Shown piece by piece: positions 1 to 8,900 of a stretch of 48,307 nt of DNA; position 1 is the first letter of the stretch, and every line of letters begins with the position of its first letter. The position numbers and the translations under genes are program-made. Source of the DNA: DASWHR01 sp036398095 (GTDB lineage Bacteria; Actinomycetota; AC-67); the NCBI GenBank assembly GCA_036398095.1, contig DASWHR010000117.1:1-48307 (forward strand). Reading direction: 5' to 3'. The notes below the pieces were generated by a model. The model was not told the origin of the DNA, ran no database searches, and worked only from the letters and a program-made list of their open reading frames with translations.

Positions 1-2207
1 AGTTGCGCTCGTGGTGTCTGCACGCGGGAGCCGCCGTGGCGGAAGCGCATGCCTACGCCGCGGAGGGCTCGATGACCTACGGAGCGCTCGCCGATTGGTT
101 GCGCGCCGAGCCGGTCGCCGCGCGGCTGGGCCGGCTGGATCCGGCGGATGTCGTCGAGCTGGCCCGGCTCATGCCCGAGCTTCTCGCCGGCGATTCCCCG
201 GCGCCCGAGCCGCTGCCCGAGGCCGAGCAGCGTCGAAGGCTGTTCAGCGCGGCCATGCGGGCGATCACTTCGGTCGGCGCATCGGTACTGCTGATCGCCG
301 ACGATTTGCAGTGGTTCGACGAGGCGTCGCTGCAGTTCGTGCACTACCTCCTGCGCGCGCGTTCGGACGCTCGCGTCATGGTCGCCGCGACGCTCCGCCG
401 CGAAGACCTCGATGAGGCGCATCCGGCGCGCGATCTGATCGCGGGCGTGCAGGCGTTCGGACGCTACACCGAGATTCCGCTCGAGCGTCTCGGCCACGAT
501 GAAACCCGGCTCTTGGCCGATCATGTCGCCGGACGGGCGCTGTCGGACGTCGAAGCGCGACTGCTATACGACGAAAGCGAAGGCAACCCGCTGTTCGTCG
601 TCGAGGCCATTCGATCCGGCACCGAAGAATCGCCGGGCGCCGGCATGGTGGTCAGCCCGAAGGTTCAGGCCGTGATCACGTCGCGGCTCGCGCGCCTGTC
701 CGAGGCGGCCGCCGAGCTGATCGGCGCCGCTGCGATCATCGGCCGCGCGTTCACGACCGACCTGCTCGCCGAAGCCGCCGGATTCGACGAGCACACGTTC
801 GTCGGGGCGCTCGACGAACTGTGGCGCCGCGGCCTGGTTCGCGCGCAGGGCCCCCGCTCCTACGACTTCAGCCACGACAAGATCCGCGAAGCGGTCGGCG
901 GTTCGCTCGCGCCGGCACGCGCGCGGAGGCAGCACCTCCTCGTCGCCGGCGCTCTCGAGGCCGAGCATGCGCGCGGCGACGAGTCGCTCGCCGGCCGGAT
1001 CGCGTCGCACTACGACGCCGCCGGCGCGGACAAAGAGGCGATCGAGTGGCACGAAGCCGCGGCGCGCGCATCGCAGCGTCTGCACGCCGACGGCGATGCG
1101 GTGCACGCGCTCGAACGCGCGCTCGAACTCGCCGCCGGCCTTGCTGCCGGCCCCGCTCGCGACGCTCTGGAGTTGCGGCTGCTGACCGCGCTCACGGCGC
1201 CGCTGATCGCCGTGGACGGATATCTGTCCGGCCGGACGACGCAGATCCAGCACCGCGCACTCGCGCTGGCCGAGGCCCTCGGCGTCGAGCCGGAACCGCC
1301 GCTCGTTCGGTCGTTGTCGCTCGCGAGCGTCACGCGCGGCGACATCGACGCGGCGCGATCCTTCGGCGCGATGTTGCGCGCGCGAGCCGAACGCGACGGC
1401 GACGGCGTCCTGCTCGTGGAGAGCGCCTACGTCCTGGGGATCGCGTCGTACTGGCAGGGTCGGCTGGCCGATGCGCTGTCACATCTCCAGGGTGCGGTCG
1501 CCGCCTACCGGCCCGCCCGGCGGTCCGAGCATCTGCTTCGCTACGGGCAAGACCCGGACGTCGTGTGCCGGATGCGCGAGGCGCACGTGCTCTGGCTTCT
1601 CGGCCGCGACGACGCCGCCCACATGCTGGACGCGGCCGTGCATGTCACCCAGCGATCGGGCCATCCCTACAGTGTGGACGCGGCGAGCTTCTTCGCGGCG
1701 ATCATCGCGCTGGACCGGCACGACGACGAGCGGCTTCGCGAGCACTGCGCGCGATTCCTGTCGGGACAGAGTGTCGCCGCGGCCCGGCAGCATCGGGCGA
1801 GCGCCGAGGCATTCGCCGGCTTCGTGGACGTGCTGGACGGCAACGTCGACGAGGGAATCCGCTGCGTGCGCGACGCGTTCGCTCGCTCGCGCGGCGGCGA
1901 GGCGGCCGCACCCGGCCAGACCGCATTCCTGGCGCGGCTGCTCGTAGAAGCCTGCGCCCGCGCGGCGCGACCCGACCTGACCGCCGATGCCGCCGGCGAG
2001 GCGCTGGCCGCCTCCGGCTCGATCCGGTTGTGGGAAGCCGAGATCCGCAGGCTGCGCGCCGGCGCGCTACGCGCAAGCGGGGCCGACCGGACCCAGGTCG
2101 AAGCCGAGCTTCGAGGCGCGCTGGATGTCTCCCGAATCCAGGAGGCGCGCTCGTTCGAGACCCGCATCCTGGCCGATCTGGAGCGTTCGGCCGCCGGAAC
2201 GCTGTGA
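1..2207 (+). CDS. AAA ATPase with TPR-like C-terminal half (5' end outside window)
   Basis: The reading frame is open at the left edge (first whole codon at base 3) and ends with TGA at 2205-2207, so the N-terminus is missing. The visible 734 residues start in the middle of an STAND/AAA-type ATPase domain. A Walker B strand VLLIADD with two Asp (about residues 95-101, followed by LQWFDE) is present, while the Walker A loop, which in this family lies a few dozen residues earlier, falls outside. Residues about 150-300 look like the ATPase lid and winged-helix region. From about 300 to the end the protein is Ala/Arg/Leu-rich helical repeat, as in the C-terminal halves of MalT/LuxR-type activators and cyclase-linked ATPases. 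The missing N-terminus would decide between a LuxR/SARP regulator and a nucleotidyl cyclase. It resembles the complete protein at 4043-7156 in layout. Confidence 0.8.
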   Translation, partial: LRSWCLHAGAAVAEAHAYAAEGSMTYGALADWLRAEPVAARLGRLDPADVVELARLMPELLAGDSPAPEPLPEAEQRRRLFSAAMRAITSVGASVLLIADDLQWFDEASLQFVHYLLRARSDARVMVAATLRREDLDEAHPARDLIAGVQAFGRYTEIPLERLGHDETRLLADHVAGRALSDVEARLLYDESEGNPLFVVEAIRSGTEESPGAGMVVSPKVQAVITSRLARLSEAAAELIGAAAIIGRAFTTDLLAEAAGFDEHTFVGALDELWRRGLVRAQGPRSYDFSHDKIREAVGGSLAPARARRQHLLVAGALEAEHARGDESLAGRIASHYDAAGADKEAIEWHEAAARASQRLHADGDAVHALERALELAAGLAAGPARDALELRLLTALTAPLIAVDGYLSGRTTQIQHRALALAEALGVEPEPPLVRSLSLASVTRGDIDAARSFGAMLRARAERDGDGVLLVESAYVLGIASYWQGRLADALSHLQGAVAAYRPARRSEHLLRYGQDPDVVCRMREAHVLWLLGRDDAAHMLDAAVHVTQRSGHPYSVDAASFFAAIIALDRHDDERLREHCARFLSGQSVAAARQHRASAEAFAGFVDVLDGNVDEGIRCVRDAFARSRGGEAAAPGQTAFLARLLVEACARAARPDLTADAAGEALAASGSIRLWEAEIRRLRAGALRASGADRTQVEAELRGALDVSRIQEARSFETRILADLERSAAGTL

Positions 2208-2246
2208 GGAACGCTCGCGGAACGGCGACCCGGCAATAATCCGGCC

Positions 2247-2498
2247 ATGGTCGGCCAGCGAACGGACTCTTTGGACGGAAACGACGCGTCGCCGCCCGGG
2301 CACCAGTTCGTGGTGCGGCTCTGGAAAGAGGAGATGACCGGCGCGTCCGAATATCGCGGGATCGTCCGCGACGTCAGGACCGACGCCTGGAAGGGCTTCC
2401 GCGACTGGTCGGACCTGGTCGCGTTCATGGCCGGCAGGCTGGAACGAGCCGATACCGACGGCGGCGCGTCCGTCGTCGCGAGCGAGGGGGAAAAGTAG
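2247..2498 (+). CDS. Small conserved-type protein of unknown function (83 aa)
   Basis: The ATG at 2247 opens an 83-residue protein ending in TAG at 2496-2498, immediately followed by the ATG of the oxidoreductase at 2499, so the two are probably co-translated. The core (about residues 20-62: FVVRLWKEE, then YRGIVRDV, then WSDLVAFM) alternates hydrophobic and charged residues like a small alpha/beta fold. I do not recognise a named family. It has no signal peptide or membrane segment. There is no clear Shine-Dalgarno sequence before the ATG. An AATAAT about 10 bases upstream could be a -10 element of a leaderless message, but this is weak. It sits 39 bases after the preceding ATPase gene and may be its partner. 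Confidence 0.6.
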   Translation: MVGQRTDSLDGNDASPPGHQFVVRLWKEEMTGASEYRGIVRDVRTDAWKGFRDWSDLVAFMAGRLERADTDGGASVVASEGEK

Positions 2499-3707
2499 AT
2501 GACCGGTTCCTACGATGCGATCGTCGTCGGCGCGCGGTGCGCCGGCGCGTCCACCGCGATGCTGCTTGCGCGCAGCGGCCATCGGGTGCTGCTGGTGGAC
2601 AAGGCGGAGTTTCCGAGCGACACGCTCTCGACGCACTACATCCACCAGCCGGGCGTCGCGGCGCTCAAACGATGGGGCGTGCTCGACGCCGTCGCGGCAT
2701 CGGGCTGCCCGCCGGTCGTGCGTCAGGTATTCGACGTCGGCCCGTTCGCGCTCAAGGGCGCGCCGCCGCCGTGGGACGGCGTGGCGGCGGGGTACGCGCC
2801 GCGACGCACGGTGCTGGACGCGATCGTGCTCGAGGCGGCGGTCGCGGCCGGCGTCGAGGTGCGGCAGGGTTTCGCGGTGAAAGGGCTTCTGGCCGAGGGC
2901 GATCGCGTCACAGGAATCCGCGGCCGCTCGCACGGCGGCTCGCTCGTTGAAGAGCGCGCGCGCATGGTCGTCGGCGCGGACGGAGCGCGCTCGAGGGTCG
3001 CGGCGATGGCGGGCGCTCCCGCTTATGCCGAGAAGCCGGCGACGAGTTGCGCCTACTACACGTACTGGAGCGGCGTCCCCGTGGACGTCGTCACGCTGTA
3101 CCCGCGTCCCGATCGCCTGCTGATCACCGCGCCCACGAACGACGATCTGACGCTGACGATCGTGTACTGGCCCCAATCCGAGTTCGACCGGGTGCGATCT
3201 GATCTCGAGCGGGAGTTCCTCGCCGCGCTGGCGCTCGTCCCGGATCTCGCGGAGCGGTGTCGCGACGGCGAGCGCGTCGAGAAGATCCGCGGCTCCGGCG
3301 AACTCGGGGGGTTTCTGCGGCGCGCCGGCGGCCCGGGCTGGGCGCTCGTCGGCGACGCCGGCTACCACAAGAGCCCGATCACGGCACAGGGCATCACCGA
3401 TGCGTTCCGCGACGCCGAGCTGCTCGCCGCAGCGCTCGACGAGGTCTTCACCGGGAGCCGGCCGGAGACCGAGGCGCTGGCGGCCTATGAGCAACACCGG
3501 GATGCCGCGGTGATGCCGATGTATGAGCTCACCGCGGACATGGCCCGGCTCGAGCCGCCGCCCGCCGAGATGCAGGCGCTGATGGCCGCGATCCGCGGCG
3601 ACGAAGCCGAGGCCGGACGGTTCCTCGGCGCCGTGGCCGGAACGGTCCCGATCCCCGAGTACTTCGCTCCCGACAACATCGCCCGGATCATCGGCGCGGG
3701 CGTGTAG
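2499..3707 (+). CDS. FAD-dependent oxidoreductase, geranylgeranyl-reductase/halogenase-like
   Basis: This 402-residue flavoprotein begins with a Rossmann beta-alpha-beta unit (YDAIVVGARCAGAS, residues 5-18). Its dinucleotide loop is the VGARxAGA variant common in the geranylgeranyl reductase/FAD monooxygenase superfamily rather than the strict GxGxxG. The second FAD motif is WALVGDAGYHKSPITAQGI (about 280-298), where the Asp contacts the FAD ribityl chain. DTLSTHYIHQPG (about 41-52) is typical of a subgroup in actinobacteria. The length fits a soluble two-domain enzyme without a C-terminal extension. The substrate cannot be told from sequence. The start is fixed by abutting the previous stop, with GAGGGGG as ribosome binding site just upstream. 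Confidence 0.85.
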   Translation: MTGSYDAIVVGARCAGASTAMLLARSGHRVLLVDKAEFPSDTLSTHYIHQPGVAALKRWGVLDAVAASGCPPVVRQVFDVGPFALKGAPPPWDGVAAGYAPRRTVLDAIVLEAAVAAGVEVRQGFAVKGLLAEGDRVTGIRGRSHGGSLVEERARMVVGADGARSRVAAMAGAPAYAEKPATSCAYYTYWSGVPVDVVTLYPRPDRLLITAPTNDDLTLTIVYWPQSEFDRVRSDLEREFLAALALVPDLAERCRDGERVEKIRGSGELGGFLRRAGGPGWALVGDAGYHKSPITAQGITDAFRDAELLAAALDEVFTGSRPETEALAAYEQHRDAAVMPMYELTADMARLEPPPAEMQALMAAIRGDEAEAGRFLGAVAGTVPIPEYFAPDNIARIIGAGV

Positions 3708-3719
3708 CGCTCCGCCGTC

Positions 3720-4025
3720 TCACTCGGTGGAGCGAAATACGAGCGTGTAGATCGTGCGATCCGCAATGCTGGTCGTGCTTGATTGTCCGAGGTGATCAAG
3801 CCGCCACCCCTCGGCTTCGATGTGTTCGATGAGGGATTCGAACTCTCCCGGTGATCCATCCGTCCAGACGGTGATGTGCTGGTGGACGTAGATCTTTCGT
3901 CCTCCATCGCGCATGATGCGCGCTCCCTCGGCGGCGGCGAGGACCGACGGTGAAGGAGAGACATCGTGCTGCAGCCGCACCCACCCGCGAGCCCGGTCCA
4001 AGACGTTGTCCGTGCTTTCAGTCAT
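3720..4025 (-). CDS. Small protein of unknown function (101 aa), downstream of the cyclase gene
   Basis: The ATG at 4025-4023 is preceded by AAAGGAGG at ideal spacing and gives a 101-residue protein starting MTESTDNVLDRARGW. An in-frame upstream ATG at 4043-4041 overlaps the stop of the cyclase gene (TGATG) and would add six residues, so translation is probably coupled. The C-terminal half alternates strands and helices (KIYVHQHITVW, then FESLIEHIEAEGWRLDHLGQ, then RTIYTLVFR), resembling small ferredoxin-like or DUF4177-like folds in which a strand-helix-strand ends in EGW. No signal peptide or membrane helix is seen. The function is unknown; the position suggests a link with the large cyclase/ATPase. 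Confidence 0.65.
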   Translation of the reverse strand: MTESTDNVLDRARGWVRLQHDVSPSPSVLAAAEGARIMRDGGRKIYVHQHITVWTDGSPGEFESLIEHIEAEGWRLDHLGQSSTTSIADRTIYTLVFRSTE

Positions 4026-4042
4026 TCGAGCCTCCTTTGGCA

Positions 4043-7000
4043 TCAGGCGAGCGCGTCGCGCGGCCGGTCCACGACTAAGCGCCACTGCATCTGCTCGAGC
4101 CGGTCGCGTGCCTCTTTGACGGCGGCGGGGCCGCCGGCGGCGTCCTCGCCGCACAACGATGCGACGGCCCACACCTGCGCGGCGGTCTGATTCGGCCAGC
4201 CGCGTTCGCGTTCCATCGCGAGCGCTTCGGCGAAGCGTTCGCGAGCGGTCTGGATGTCGCCGGTCTCGATCGCGACCAGGCCGGCGCTGTTGGCGAGCGA
4301 CACGCGCGAGCCGACTTCGGTCACGGCGAACAGCGTCGAGGGATGGCGCAGCAGACTCTGCGCATCGGCGAACTCGCCGCGCGCGATCAGCACGCGCGCC
4401 AGCTCGCTCGAGGTCCAGGCGGCAAGCGTGCGCTCCTTTAGCTCGCGGCAGGTCGAGAGCGCCTCGCGCAAGTCGGTTTCGGCTTCGTCGAATCGGCCGA
4501 GCAGGCGGGAGATGTTGCCGCGATCGCCTTGCGCGCTTGCCCGCTCCCACGGGGCTCCCAGATCGGCGAACGCGCGCGTTGATTCGTCGGCAAGACTCCA
4601 GGCTTCGTCCAGCCGGCCCAGGCGCCGGGTCGCGTTGGCGACGGTCTGCTGCGCGACCGCGACGGTGAACGCGTCGTCGAGATCGCGGCCCACCTCCAGC
4701 GACTGCAACGCCAGTTCCAGTACGTCGGCGGCGCTTCGCTCGTGGATGGTCACGATCGCGAGGAACGTCAGCGCGCGCGCCTCGGCCCAGCGGTCGCGCG
4801 GATCGCCTGCGCGCGCCGTCTGGAGCGCCTCTTCGAGCATGCGCCGCGACGGATCCAGGTCACCGCCGCGCGCATACGGCGCCCAGGCCGCGGCGAGCAG
4901 CGTGCGCGAAATCGCCCACGCGTCGCCGAGTTCGCGGGCCGCTGCCAGCGCCTCGTCGAAGGTCCATTCGGCGCGTGACAGGTTGCCGTGCACGTTCAGC
5001 TCGATGTCGCCGATGAAGCGGTTCGCGTGCGCGCGCACCCATGCGTCCGTGCCGGCCAGTGCGAGCGCTCGCTGGAACACGCCTTCGGCCTCGTCGTATT
5101 CGCCTCGCCAGTAGCGGGCCTCGCCGATGCCGCTGAGCATGCGCGCCTCGCGAACGTCCCAGCCCGATTCGGGCCCGGCCAGATCCAGCCCGCGTTCGTA
5201 GAGTTCGATCGCGTCGCGCGACTGGATCCGCCGGCGCTGAATGTCGGCCGCATGCTGCAGCGCGTCCACCGCGCGGTGGGCAGGCCTTCGGTCGCCGGGC
5301 GTCAGGTCCAGCGACGCGCGCGCCGCCTGCTCCAAGTGGTAGGCCACGACCGACGGGTAGCGTTCGGGATCCGGCAGCCCGTCGGCGACGGCCAGGTGCA
5401 ACCGCATCCGTTCGCGCTTCGGGAGCGATTCGTAGGCGACGTCGCGAAGGGTCTCATGACGGAAGCGCCACACGCCGGCGCGCTTGTCGTCGCGCAGGAG
5501 CACGTCCTCGTCTTCCAGAAGCCGCAATGTCTCCTCGTCCACGGTCGCGATGAGGCCGAGTTCGAGCTCGTTGACGACGGCGCGCGGAAAGACGGACGCC
5601 TTGCGAACCAGATCGCGCGGCTTGGCCGGCAGATGATCGAGCCGCGCCGCGACGACCGCCTGCACGGTCGGCGGGAGCAGCGTTCCGTGCGGCACGTCGT
5701 GGGTGTGATCGTGCCGCTCGGAGGCGAGCATCACCGCCGTCTCGACGATGAAGAACGGATTGCCGCCGGCGTGACGCGCGATCCGATCGAAGTCTTCCTC
5801 GCGCAGGTCCGGACCGGCCGCGCGGGCCAGATCCGTGCCGTCTCCTTCGGCGAGCGGCTCGAGCCGCATCGTCATCGCATCGGGGATGCCGCCGCCCCAG
5901 GTGGGACGCATCTCCAGCAGCGCGTCGCGCGCGACGCATACGATCAGAAGCGGCAGCCGCTTCGCGCGGACGACGAGCTGTTCGATCAGATCCAGGAAGC
6001 CGAGCCGCGCGATCTCGAGATCTTCGAAGATCATCGCGACGGGGCCGATCCGCGTCTGCCCTTCCAGGAGGCTGAGCAGTCCGCTGCGGACCTCGGCGAC
6101 CTCGTAGGGGTTTCCTTCGGTGTTTTCCCCGAGCCCCACGGCCAAACCCAGCCGGGCCGCGGTCTTTTCTGCCTCCGTCGGATCGCAGCAGCCGGCAACC
6201 ATGTCGAGCAGCAACTTCGAGACCTCTTCGCGGGGTGACTCGCGCTTCACGCCCAGCTCGCGCCGGATCATCTCGGCCAGCGCTGAAAACGTCGGATCTT
6301 CTTCGAATTCGGTCGCGCGGCCGCTCATCACGCGTGCCTCTTGCGGGAGCGCCTCGACGAACGCCTCGATCAAGCGGCTCTTTCCGATGCCGGCTTCGCC
6401 GAGCACGGTGATCAGATGCGCGCGGCCGGTTTCGCGCGCGCGTTCGAACGCGTCCAGCAGCAGCGCCAGCTCGCGGCGGCGGCCGACCATCGGCAGCGTG
6501 CGGCGCGTGCTCGCGCGACCGGTTGAGAGCTCTGCCGGCCAGGCGCGAACGGCGTCGTCGAAGCCCTTCGCGCGAATGGTGCGCGGCGCGCCGTAGACGA
6601 CCGCGTGCGAGGACAGCATGTGCGTGGTGTCGCCGGACAGGATCTCGCCCGGCTCGGCCGCCTGCTGCAAGCGCGCCGCCATGTTCACCGGCGCGCCGCT
6701 AACCAGGAACTGATCGGCGGGACCCGATCCGGCGGCGACCGGTCCGGTGTTGACGCCGATGCGCACGGCCAGCTCGACCGGCAGGCCGAGATGCTTCGAC
6801 AGGTTCGCGATCCGTTCGCGGATGCGGATCGCGGCATGGACGGCGCGGACCGCGTCGTCGTCGTGCGCGTGCGGCAGGCCGAAGACCGCCATCACCGCGT
6901 CTCCGGCGAACTTCTCGGCGCGGCCCCGCAAGCTCGACAGCTCGGTCGTGATCGCGTTGTAGAAGGCGGCCATCACTTCGCGGAAGCGTTCGGGGTCGAG

Positions 7001-7156
7001 CGTTGCGGCCAGCTCGGTCGAGGCGGCGAGGTCGGCGAACAGGACGGTCACGACCTTGCGTTCCTCAGTCGTGGAGGTCGCGACCGGCGCCCCGCATTGC
7101 GCACAGAAGCGAGCCTCCGCCGGCAGGGGGGACCCACATTTCGCGCACGTCGCCAT
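4043..7156 (-). CDS. Zinc-ribbon / class III adenylate-guanylate cyclase / AAA ATPase / TPR signalling protein
   Basis: This is a 1037-residue soluble multidomain protein. Residues 4-21 form a zinc ribbon (Cys4, Cys7, Cys18, Cys21). Residues about 33-200 are a class III nucleotidyl cyclase domain: the metal-binding Asp42 (LFADLAAST), Lys82 and Asp86 (EKFAGDAVMAVFG), and the VNMAARL transition-state Asn/Arg motif are all present, so it should be active. Residues about 222-480 are an AAA/STAND ATPase with Walker A GEAGIGKS (253-260) and an IFEDLE Walker B. From about 580 to the end are TPR-like repeats. Related actinobacterial proteins are annotated as adenylate/guanylate cyclase with ATPase domain; the product (cAMP or cGMP) is not provable here. 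The start gives the complete zinc ribbon. No obvious ribosome binding site precedes it. The next gene (3720) is TGATG-coupled or one ribosome binding site away. Confidence 0.88.
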   Translation of the reverse strand: MATCAKCGSPLPAEARFCAQCGAPVATSTTEERKVVTVLFADLAASTELAATLDPERFREVMAAFYNAITTELSSLRGRAEKFAGDAVMAVFGLPHAHDDDAVRAVHAAIRIRERIANLSKHLGLPVELAVRIGVNTGPVAAGSGPADQFLVSGAPVNMAARLQQAAEPGEILSGDTTHMLSSHAVVYGAPRTIRAKGFDDAVRAWPAELSTGRASTRRTLPMVGRRRELALLLDAFERARETGRAHLITVLGEAGIGKSRLIEAFVEALPQEARVMSGRATEFEEDPTFSALAEMIRRELGVKRESPREEVSKLLLDMVAGCCDPTEAEKTAARLGLAVGLGENTEGNPYEVAEVRSGLLSLLEGQTRIGPVAMIFEDLEIARLGFLDLIEQLVVRAKRLPLLIVCVARDALLEMRPTWGGGIPDAMTMRLEPLAEGDGTDLARAAGPDLREEDFDRIARHAGGNPFFIVETAVMLASERHDHTHDVPHGTLLPPTVQAVVAARLDHLPAKPRDLVRKASVFPRAVVNELELGLIATVDEETLRLLEDEDVLLRDDKRAGVWRFRHETLRDVAYESLPKRERMRLHLAVADGLPDPERYPSVVAYHLEQAARASLDLTPGDRRPAHRAVDALQHAADIQRRRIQSRDAIELYERGLDLAGPESGWDVREARMLSGIGEARYWRGEYDEAEGVFQRALALAGTDAWVRAHANRFIGDIELNVHGNLSRAEWTFDEALAAARELGDAWAISRTLLAAAWAPYARGGDLDPSRRMLEEALQTARAGDPRDRWAEARALTFLAIVTIHERSAADVLELALQSLEVGRDLDDAFTVAVAQQTVANATRRLGRLDEAWSLADESTRAFADLGAPWERASAQGDRGNISRLLGRFDEAETDLREALSTCRELKERTLAAWTSSELARVLIARGEFADAQSLLRHPSTLFAVTEVGSRVSLANSAGLVAIETGDIQTARERFAEALAMERERGWPNQTAAQVWAVASLCGEDAAGGPAAVKEARDRLEQMQWRLVVDRPRDALA

Positions 7157-7220
7157 CGTCGATGAGCATAAAGGTCATCCCGACCGACCGCCCGGTCGCG
7201 GTGGGGCGGAAGGGTGGGGC

Positions 7221-8720
7221 CTAGGCGGTTTGGGCGGCGGCGTTGCCTGCGCCTGATGCGGGCACGGCGCGGCCTTGCGACCAGGCGCGGATCGCGGCGA
7301 CCTCTTCGGCGCGCGTGACCGACAGCGGCGATGTGGCCGCGATCTCCGCGGCGACGTCGTCGGTGTGCAGGTCGCGGCCGGCGGCGTAGGCGCGATAGAG
7401 CGCGGCGACGATCGCCGCTTCGATCTCGGCGCCGGAGAATCCATCGCACAAAGCGGCGAGACGTTCGAGATCGAAATGCCGCGGATCGCGACCGCGGCGC
7501 GCCAGATGCAGCCGGACGATATCGGTCCGCTCCGCGACTTCCGGCAGGTCCACGAAGAAGATCTCGTCGAAGCGTCCCTTGCGCAGCAACTCCGGCGGAA
7601 GCTGCGTCACCTGGTTCGCGGTGGCGACCAGGAAGACGCCCTCGTCGCGGTCCTGCATCCAGCGAAGGAACGTGCCGAGCATCCGCTTGCTGACCCCGCC
7701 GTCGTTGCCGTCGCCCGACGGGAAGCCCTTTTCGATCTCGTCCACCCACAGCACCACCGGCGCCATCGACTCGACGCGCGCCAGCGCTTCGCGGGTGCGC
7801 TGCTCGGTCTCGCCAACGTAGGGTCCGTACAGGCGCGACGCGTCGAGCAGCACCAGCGGCATGCCCCAGGTGCGCGCGAGCGTCTTGGCGACCAGCGACT
7901 TGCCGCAGCCCGGAACGCCGGTGATCAGCACGCCGCGCGGCGGCGTCAGGCCGAACTGCTTGGCGGCCGGCTCGAATGCGCGGCCGCGCATCGCCAGCCA
8001 CGCCTTGAGCGCGTCCAGCCCGCCCACGTCGGCAAACGATCCGTGATCAGACTCGATCAGCTCGAGTGACCCGCTGGATTCCAGCAGCGCGGCTTTCTCG
8101 CCGCGCAGGAACGTGACATCGGTCGCGTCGATCTTGCCGTCGTGGAACGCGGCCTTTTGGATCAGCCGCTCGGCTTCGCCGAGTGACAGGCCGCGCAGCG
8201 CGTCGATTATCGCGTCGGCGCCGGCGGCGTCCAGCGCGACCGGAATCCCTCGCGCCGTGAGGTCTTGAATGGTGCGGACCGCAAGTTGATGAAGTTCGGC
8301 GCGCGACGGCGGCTTGAGCGACCAGGCCAGCGCCACCCCCTCCAGTTCGGGCGGCATGAACGGCTGCGGCGTCGTCGCCACGATCGTCCGGCCCGGCTGC
8401 GGATGCTGTGACAGCTCTTTGACGCGCCGGACCACCTTCGCGTCGGCAAGGGGATGGTGGGCGTCGACCAATACGAACACCGCCGGCGCCGTCATCTGTT
8501 CGATCGCGCCGAGCGCCTTGTGCGGGTCGGTCGTGTCGTACATCGGCGACCCGCCGTCGAGCGAAAGGCCTCGCGTGCACGACCAGACGTAGACCGGCAT
8601 CTGCAGCGCGGCGGCCGCCCGGCGAACAACCGACAGCAGCCGCATTTCTTCCCGATCGGTCGCGATGATCAGCGGGTAGCGCGACGCCAGCAGCAGACGC
8701 AGATCGTCCGAGTTGTCCAT
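7221..8720 (-). CDS. Ycf46-like AAA+ ATPase
   Basis: This is a 499-residue ATPase. The N-terminal 215 residues form a degenerate domain without a P-loop (ASRYPLIIATDREEMR, then VFVLVDAHHPL), characteristic of cyanobacterial/plastid Ycf46 proteins. The C-terminal AAA+ module of the FtsH/classical type carries Walker A GVPGCGKS (268-275), Walker B VVLWVDE (322-328, with catalytic Glu328), an Arg finger candidate in KGRFDE (Arg383) and the small lid domain SGAEIEAAIVAAL. No protease domain or membrane helix is present, so it is not FtsH itself. Ycf46 has been tied to photosynthesis regulation in cyanobacteria, but homologues occur widely in other bacteria with unknown role. It lies 64 bases upstream of the cyclase gene and may be co-transcribed with it; the divergent gene is a LuxR regulator. 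Confidence 0.85.
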   Translation of the reverse strand: MDNSDDLRLLLASRYPLIIATDREEMRLLSVVRRAAAALQMPVYVWSCTRGLSLDGGSPMYDTTDPHKALGAIEQMTAPAVFVLVDAHHPLADAKVVRRVKELSQHPQPGRTIVATTPQPFMPPELEGVALAWSLKPPSRAELHQLAVRTIQDLTARGIPVALDAAGADAIIDALRGLSLGEAERLIQKAAFHDGKIDATDVTFLRGEKAALLESSGSLELIESDHGSFADVGGLDALKAWLAMRGRAFEPAAKQFGLTPPRGVLITGVPGCGKSLVAKTLARTWGMPLVLLDASRLYGPYVGETEQRTREALARVESMAPVVLWVDEIEKGFPSGDGNDGGVSKRMLGTFLRWMQDRDEGVFLVATANQVTQLPPELLRKGRFDEIFFVDLPEVAERTDIVRLHLARRGRDPRHFDLERLAALCDGFSGAEIEAAIVAALYRAYAAGRDLHTDDVAAEIAATSPLSVTRAEEVAAIRAWSQGRAVPASGAGNAAAQTA

Positions 8721-8769
8721 ACTCCTGGGCTATCGGCCGCAGCCGGCGCCGGCTTGACCCCGTCGGCCG

Positions 8770-8784
8770 GCGAAAAATTTTCGC
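8770..8784. promoter_or_regulatory. Perfect AT-rich inverted repeat in the divergent ycf46-like / luxR intergenic region
   Basis: GCGAAAA-A-TTTTCGC is a perfect 7-bp-arm palindrome in an otherwise very GC-rich 180-bp divergent intergenic region. It is 50 bases from the ATPase start and 117 bases from the regulator start. The symmetry and base composition suit an operator, possibly for the LuxR-type regulator encoded next door. That binding is inference. Confidence 0.35.
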
Positions 8785-8878
8785 GCCTTTCGTCGAGACA
8801 TGTCCGTCGAGGCCGCCAAAATCCGGGCGGCGCGGCTCGCGCGCGCGTTCAATCGAGTAGCCCGGCCGGCCGATATCT

Positions 8879-8896
8879 CTAGTGCGAAGGGACTAG
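8879..8896 (+). promoter_or_regulatory. Hairpin presenting the ribosome binding site of the 8901 regulator
   Basis: CTAGT (8879-8883) and ACTAG (8892-8896) pair around an eight-base loop that contains the AAGGG ribosome binding site. The stem ends four bases before the GTG at 8901, so it could expose or limit the site. Five base pairs only; modest evidence. Confidence 0.25.
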
Positions 8897-8900
8897 TCCG

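Noticed and set aside
7221..8720. FtsH protease
   Set aside because: The AAA+ module is FtsH-like, but there is no HExxH zinc motif and no membrane helices; the degenerate N-terminal half matches Ycf46.
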